Assembly (NCBI GenBank): GCA_010909725.1
Contig: JAACMV010000015.1
Span: 62,001-126,000, forward strand
Reading direction: 5' to 3'
DNA: 64,000 bases
Source of the DNA: Picochlorum sp. 'celeri'
Taxonomy: Eukaryota > Chlorophyta > Trebouxiophyceae
The position numbers and the translations under genes are program-made. The notes below the pieces were generated by a model. It did no database searches, was not told the origin of the DNA, and was given only the letters and a program-made list of their open reading frames with translations. This document shows, one piece after another, positions 59,343 through 64,000 of the stretch. Position 1 is the first letter of the stretch; every line of letters begins with the position of its first letter.

Positions 59343-60348
59343 GGTATTTCACCAGCACGTCTTCTTTTTGTTCTGTTTTTGCATACCAATGTTCTCGGAT
59401 GTTCAATTTCTGAAAGTCTGCGAGCAAGCCTCTGCCAGGGCTCTATTCTAGCATGTCGAGTCATTGCCGCTGCGCCTGATGTGGAAGGGAGAACCCATAC
59501 CTCTGTTTTGCTGGTATCAAGTGGCCATCCCCTTGGTAAGACAAACTGTCTTCCAAATTGCACCTTTTCTGGACATACCGAAGCCAGGATCACTTTTCTG
59601 TCTTGATCCAGTCGTTCTTCATTGCCATCTCGATCCCGACCTTTCTTTCGCTTCCGTGACTCAAACAGCTGAACAAACTGCTTCATTCCAGCAAATGCCA
59701 AGAGACAAGGGCATCCGCAGGCTGAACAGCAGCACTCTAATTCTTCGCACGTGTTTTCACATATTTCTCTCAATGTATTATAAAATGGACCCCTCCAATG
59801 CTCATATATATGTTTTCCGCTAAATGTACTACTATGTGTTCCCTGCACTCCACCACCAACGTCAGTAAATCCTATGCCATACAGGCGAGGCATCAGCACA
59901 TCCTGTTCACAAGACATTACAGTATCTGTATCCACTATTGACGTTTCTTGTAGAATTCTCCACATCCAATTATTAGGGTTGGCATAGTAGTGCCCTCGAT
60001 TCCAACTAGTCTCGCTTGGATTATGACCCACAATCAATAATCTCAGAGCAATTGGAGCAGCCTTGCCATCTTTTACGCAATCGCTTTTATACAATACCCT
60101 AGGAAAACCGTGCTTCTGGGTAGTGTCTGGGTGTCCTTCATAAGACCCCTTTGTCTCAGAAGAAGTGCTGCAGTGTTTCTCCTTTGGTTTCTTGTTGTCT
60201 CCAGGTGAGCAGCGAGTCGGCCGAGAGCCAAAGGCAAAGCGCTGAAATGGCAGTTTTCAATCATCATATATGTATGGTTTACATCGTTTTAAGCATGTAA
60301 TGTCTGAATAGTCCGTACCTCAAAGACATTGTCACCGTTGCTGCCCAT
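59339..60348 (-). CDS. TDG/MUG-type mismatch-specific DNA glycosylase
   Basis: Exon 1 (60319-60348, MGSNGDNVFE) and exon 2 (59339-60241) are joined over a 77-nt intron (GTACGG...TTTCAG), giving 310 residues. After a hydrophilic leader the UDG-superfamily fold shows LLIVGHNPSETSWNRGHYYANPNNWMWRIL, where Asn of GHNPS is the water-activating residue of MUG/TDG enzymes. Then come YGIGFTDVGGGVQGTHSS and VWVLPSTSGAAAM. Two Cys-rich stretches (CEELECCCSACGCPC) and a basic KKGRDRD insert are unusual. It removes U or T mispaired with G, or related lesions. Its stop overlaps that of the UDP-Gal mutase gene. Confidence 0.9.
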
Positions 60349-61590
60349 GGATTTTCAAATGCTATTCAGTCCATGTAGCGATGGTCATCACCCATGCTAT
60401 TTTCAGCTCTGATAATACAAATCATACATCAAAATTTGCTCAAAAATACACGATGACGGAGGTATTCCATTTGTTTTTTAGGCAAGGAGTTGCTCTTAAT
60501 TAAAAAGGGAGAAAAGAAGAAGAAAGGTATCAGGTCTCGGTCAAGCAAGTCGGGGATTCGGTCGCATCGCATGCCCACTCAATGATTGGGCATCATGCAT
60601 GCCTCTCGCAGGCTCTTAAAAAGGCCTTTAGGTTTGGATGTGCAATCGTGCTACATGAAGGGCTGATACTGATTTGAACAAAATTTAAAAATTTACCTGT
60701 TTCATTCGGTTGATAGTGGCCATTGGACGTCCAATTGCCTGATCACTGTATGCTGGAGGCTTGTTGTTGTTCTCGAAAGCCAAGGTGCGTAAAAATGCCA
60801 CTGGAGTGGTACGATTGGGAGTTTTGGCCATTAAATATGTTTTGAGTGGTATATATTGGGTCTATTTGTGTGTGTTTGGGCGATTGGGTGCAACGGGGCT
60901 GAAAAGGTAGGTGCACCAAAGCGATCGATTGTTCTTCCGGATACGCTGTGGCGTGTTGGATATTTCCACGAGTGGGAAGCCCAATGCTCCTCACTATCGT
61001 ATAAGGTTTCTTATAAGAACATAAAGTCATGTCCTTTCATCAATCAGCACTGGTTTTGGGAAAAGTGGCGTCCAGTTTGTGGGGCTGCCAACTCAGCCTG
61101 TGGAAGGGGGACGTGAGAAGGACCGTATAGTAGCAACAGCTCCGAGCATGTTTTCGCGCCACGCTGGGCCGGACAAATAAGCCAACATCATTTCATATTA
61201 TGTGGGAAGTAAATGGACGCCTCGGGCGGGGATGGGTTTGTGGTGGCGTGCTGCGGTGAGGTCCTCAGAGTTGGAGGGGGCAGAAATGAGCTTGTTCACA
61301 AGGGATGGGCACTTGTGACCAGTGAACAGCACACGCGCTGATCAGGTCAAAATCTCGTTGCCACACACATAATTTCTATCTCGTGTGTGCCTCTTGGGAT
61401 ATACAATTGTATTTTATAATTGTACAAGTATTGTGCAGGCAAGGGTGTGATGATCCAAACTCAAAACTGAAGACGTGGCTCAATCAATCCTCTGTTTGAA
61501 ACATCTTGACGTCGAGATTAGGAAGATTGATTTCATTACCGTACACGACAGAACCTATTGTTGGTTGATACGAGTGCCTACATACCTACA
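60349..61590. other. 1.24-kb intergenic region with a candidate small exon
   Basis: This is the longest gap in the window. On the minus strand, 60697-60831 reads MAKTPNRTTPVAF...RPMATINRMKQ, ending at CAG|GTAAAT, in phase with TDG exon 2. A possible E2F-like TTTTCGCGCC lies at 61152-61161. A 42-codon ATG frame at 61211-61339 (+) is GC-richer than its surroundings but has no support. No RNA gene was recognised. Confidence 0.4.
60697..60831 (-). CDS. candidate alternative first coding exon of the TDG-like gene
   Basis: Forty-five codons from an ATG to a phase-0 donor (CAG|GTAAAT). Joining it to the acceptor before TDG exon 2 (60241) would skip MGSNGDNVFE and use a 455-nt intron. Codon content looks protein-like (RTLAFENNNKPPAYSDQ), but the donor differs from the GTRYG rule elsewhere. 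It could also be a chance frame of 48 codons. Confidence 0.3.
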
Positions 61591-63672
61591 ATGACAAGAA
61601 AAATCTACACAAATTCTGTGTTGTATGCTTGTGCTGGAGCACTCATATTTCTTGGGTGCTCTGTAGCGTCACTTATTGGATCTCCATCATTTGAGAAAAG
61701 CCTGACGTTTGGCTCATCTGGATGGTCTTCCAGAAAATTGTTGCAGCATGAGAGGTCTCTTTCCCAGGTGTTTGATGCAGCTTTAGGTATTGCTGAAGCC
61801 CCAGCTGGATTCCATCTACCTCTGGTGGATGAGTTTATTGCAAAGTCAAACGAAATGAATAAGAGCCCTCCACCACCTCCAAGTAGCCCTTCTCCACCTC
61901 CTCCACCACCTCATCCGGCGCGGTACGAAATGTGCCAAGGAATACCGCACAAGCGGTATATATTTGCAGAGAGTCTTGGAGAAATCAAGCTTGCGTTAAA
62001 GAATGCGCAACCAGGGGATCTTATCGAAGTAAAATCAGGCATTTACTTTCAGGGATCAGGAGCAGGGAAATCGTCCATCATTCCTCCAGACTTGAGTGTT
62101 GACGAGAGGGGAAATGCAACAGCAAATAGGATTGATCCTCGTGAAAAGTCCCTCAAATCAAAAATTATGTCGAATGACAATGGTGAGGGGGATAAAGTTG
62201 AGGATCTAATGGATTTGTATTATGAATTGGAAATGTATGGGTACGGCAGAATTGAAGAGGATGTACCTGTTCCTGCTCCAGCGCCACAGCCAGCGCCACA
62301 GCCAGCGCCACAGCCAGCGCCACAGCCTGCGCCCAAGCCTGCTCCAAAACCAGCTCCCAAGCCTGCGCCCAAGCCTGCGCCCAAGCCTGCTCCAAAACCA
62401 GCACCCAAGCCTGCTCCAAAACCAAGCCCCACTTCTGATGAAATCCCTGCAAAGGGGCCTGCTCCAGAGCCAACCAAGGATGAAATCCCATCAAAACCTA
62501 CGATAGAGGAGGAGGAAGAAGCACCAGTACCAGAAATGGACTATGAGGACAGGTATGAGGACGAAGATGTTGCAGATCCAGAAGCTCCTGTTCAAGACCC
62601 AACATCTCCCAAGCCACCCCCTTCACCTAGACCAGATGGTCCAAGCAGAGGCCCGTGGGTAGCACCATCAGGCTTTATAGATAACTTGCATGGAACTGTT
62701 GAAGAGCCAATCACACTGTGTGGCCCAAAGACAGCAGTGTTCGATGGTTCCAACGGTGATGGTGGACTGTCTTCTGCAGCCATGAGGGTGATTCGTTCAT
62801 CGCATGTACGGGTGAAGGGTTTCACACTGCAAAATGCTCTCAAGGGCCTTGATGTACAGCAGACAAACTCCTCAGAATTCTCAAACATCACCACACGGTA
62901 TACGCTTCAAGAAGGCATTAGACTTCGTTACAACTCGACGTACAACGAGGTGACCGGATGCAATATTTCGTATACAGGCTTCTTGTGGGTGGGAATTGGA
63001 GAGGGGATGTACGTGGGGACAAGCACCAAGAACAGTATTGCCAGAAATCTCCCAGAAGATAGATCAGATTTCAACACGATAACATACAACCATTTCTGGG
63101 AAGGTATCACGGCTGAGAATATTGATCTTAAAGAATTTACAAGTGGAGGGATTGTTGCAAACAACACGTTCAATGGTTCCGCAATAGCTGGGCTGAACGG
63201 GGCAATTGCATGGGTTGCAATCAAAGGAAACAACTATACTGTTGTGAACAATACCGGTAGCGGTACTCTCCCTGGAGGACAAGGATTTAGAGTTCTTTTG
63301 AAACATGAAGGGCTCGCTGAAGAAAATATTGTCCTGAATAATACATGCTCAAACTTCAAACCTGGGTCATATTGTGTGTTCATTGATCCTCGAGCAAAGA
63401 GAACTCTGGTCAACTGCGACAACAAAAGGTCAGACGAGGCACTGTCTTCACCAGAAAAGATGACCATGGCATTTGATTCTAGCTCGAGGGTATGCAACTG
63501 CAATATAGATACTGTCTGTTTGACCCGCAGCTCTGAGAATAGAACTGTGTTCCTCAAGTCGGCTCGTGGCCCAACATCTTCAGAGTATGTGAGGCAGTTC
63601 TTTTCCAATGGATATCCAGTTTCAGATGCGCCTATGGATGAACCTGATGAATTTAGGCCAAGTTGGGATTAA
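61591..63672 (+). CDS. secreted/anchored right-handed beta-helix protein with PAPK-repeat linker
   Basis: The ATG at 61591 gives 693 residues. A hydrophobic signal or anchor (about 10-27) and a leader are followed by a Pro-rich SPPPPPSSPSPPPPPPHP linker. A beta-helix start follows (FAESLGEIKLALKNAQPGDLIEVKSGIYFQGSG), like chondroitinase-B/alginate-lyase folds. The fold is then interrupted by about 180 residues of PAPQ/PAPK repeats and acidic sequence, and resumes at GTVEEPITLCGPKTAVFDGSNG with many Asn-rich turns (FSNITTRYT, EVTGCNISYTG). Many N-glycosylation sites suggest a lumenal or extracellular position. No catalytic residues could be assigned. Confidence 0.85.
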   Translation: MTRKIYTNSVLYACAGALIFLGCSVASLIGSPSFEKSLTFGSSGWSSRKLLQHERSLSQVFDAALGIAEAPAGFHLPLVDEFIAKSNEMNKSPPPPPSSPSPPPPPPHPARYEMCQGIPHKRYIFAESLGEIKLALKNAQPGDLIEVKSGIYFQGSGAGKSSIIPPDLSVDERGNATANRIDPREKSLKSKIMSNDNGEGDKVEDLMDLYYELEMYGYGRIEEDVPVPAPAPQPAPQPAPQPAPQPAPKPAPKPAPKPAPKPAPKPAPKPAPKPAPKPSPTSDEIPAKGPAPEPTKDEIPSKPTIEEEEEAPVPEMDYEDRYEDEDVADPEAPVQDPTSPKPPPSPRPDGPSRGPWVAPSGFIDNLHGTVEEPITLCGPKTAVFDGSNGDGGLSSAAMRVIRSSHVRVKGFTLQNALKGLDVQQTNSSEFSNITTRYTLQEGIRLRYNSTYNEVTGCNISYTGFLWVGIGEGMYVGTSTKNSIARNLPEDRSDFNTITYNHFWEGITAENIDLKEFTSGGIVANNTFNGSAIAGLNGAIAWVAIKGNNYTVVNNTGSGTLPGGQGFRVLLKHEGLAEENIVLNNTCSNFKPGSYCVFIDPRAKRTLVNCDNKRSDEALSSPEKMTMAFDSSSRVCNCNIDTVCLTRSSENRTVFLKSARGPTSSEYVRQFFSNGYPVSDAPMDEPDEFRPSWD
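62262..62430 (+). repeat. 12-nt tandem repeat encoding PAPQ then PAPK
   Basis: Units such as CCAGCGCCACAG and CCTGCGCCCAAG are repeated with synonymous drift (GCG/GCT/GCC, CCA/CCC/CCT). They encode four to five PAPQ and about eight PAPK units. The second half has diverged more than the first. The opposite strand shows long Gly/Ala and Ala/Gln frames that are artefacts of this repeat. Confidence 0.9.
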
Positions 63673-64000
63673 AGTGGTCTATTTCTCTCTCTGATTGACG
63701 CATCAAGACTCCACTCATCAATCAATTCCCCCACCCAAGAATGTGCCCAAGCCAATTGTGATGCATCATATGCTGATGATCAATCTATGAAAGACACGTT
63801 GATATGGAATATACATATGTTTTATACACTTCGGATATTTTGTTTATTTGTAAGGTCTCAAGAAAAGAAACAACTGATGGCATTTTCCACAGCAGTGGGC
63901 AACAGCAACTGCTCCCAAGAGTGGATCAGTTCCAAGTCATTTGGCCAACAAGCAGGGGCAGAGCATTGTCTGCAGAACTGAAACATGGTCGCAGCAAATC
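63673..64000. other. right-edge intergenic sequence
   Basis: No gene is supported here. A minus-strand 42-codon ATG frame near 63846-63974 (MFQFCRQCSAPACW...) may be chance. The next gene is presumably beyond the window. Confidence 0.4.

Noticed and set aside
60856..61116. Plus-strand frame in the 1.2-kb gap
   Set aside because: It has no ATG start, no family resemblance and no splice partners.
61152..61161. E2F-like site TTTTCGCGCC
   Set aside because: It matches the TTTSSCGC consensus, but one site of this length is expected by chance and the nearest genes are not clear S-phase genes; kept only as a note.
61211..61339. 42-codon GC-rich frame beginning MDASGGDGF
   Set aside because: Too short to support alone, and no donor or downstream exon could be joined convincingly.
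62165..62494. Reverse-strand Gly/Ala- and Ala/Gln-rich proteins
   Set aside because: They are read-outs of the opposite strand of the 12-nt PAPQ/PAPK repeat.

Overview
The window is nuclear DNA from a compact-genome, plastid-bearing eukaryote, most likely a unicellular alga of the green lineage. Most genes carry zero to two short spliceosomal introns, usually near the start codon, with GTRYG donors (GTGCG, GTACG, GTATG) and (A/G)TGCAG-like acceptors. Nuclear genes for plastid proteins are present: FtsZ, a lumen-targeted CtpA protease, a DPE1-type glucanotransferase and a membrane rhodanese. Beside them are mitochondrial proteins (TIM14, a CMC1-like twin CX9C protein, an HscB-like co-chaperone) and ordinary cytosolic and nuclear genes. 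I cannot name the species. No rRNA, tRNA, CRISPR array or terminal-repeat transposon was recognised.

Layout. 1-3.4 kb: a Fanzor-family (eukaryotic TnpB-like, RNA-guided nuclease) gene that runs off the left edge, then an F-box/LRR gene. 3.6-11.7 kb: an acidic protein of unknown function, DPE1, ribosomal protein eL6, a membrane coiled-coil protein, an RWA/Cas1p-type O-acetyltransferase and a TMEM69/DUF3429 protein. 11.9-21.3 kb: nicastrin, TIM14, a CX9C protein, an AT-hook protein, ALDH22, AsnRS and cornichon. 21.5-32.2 kb: a TKL-like kinase, a large membrane coiled-coil protein, an acidic SUMO-interacting-motif protein behind a palindrome-rich TATA promoter, a MATE transporter, EAF6, a CHY/RING E3 and a short RAB3GAP2. 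32.8-44.5 kb: a DXD glycosyltransferase, RAD54, HscB, an mTERF-like plus helicase-associated protein, PDK1, a PUF protein, an MBOAT wax-synthase-like enzyme and an alpha/beta hydrolase. 44.8-51.8 kb: PIG-W/GWT1, WDR18, SRR1-like, a dual-specificity phosphatase, a metallophosphoesterase and APC11. 52-64 kb: FtsZ, rhodanese, CtpA, an unrecognised protein, UDP-galactopyranose mutase, a TDG/MUG-type DNA glycosylase and a beta-helix surface protein with a PAPK-repeat linker.

Themes. Several genes serve surface and glycan chemistry (RWA acetyltransferase, UDP-Gal mutase, OCH1-like transferase, PIG-W, beta-helix protein). Three adjacent genes (52-56.5 kb) encode plastid proteins. Gene packing is extreme: convergent genes are often 8-40 nt apart, one pair shares a TTAA as overlapping stop codons, and two same-strand pairs are 11 and 16 nt apart, which suggests dicistronic mRNAs. 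The strongest candidate for an unusual system is the intact-looking Fanzor gene at the left edge. Introns were found by eye from reading frame, splice signals and protein-family continuity; none was checked against RNA.
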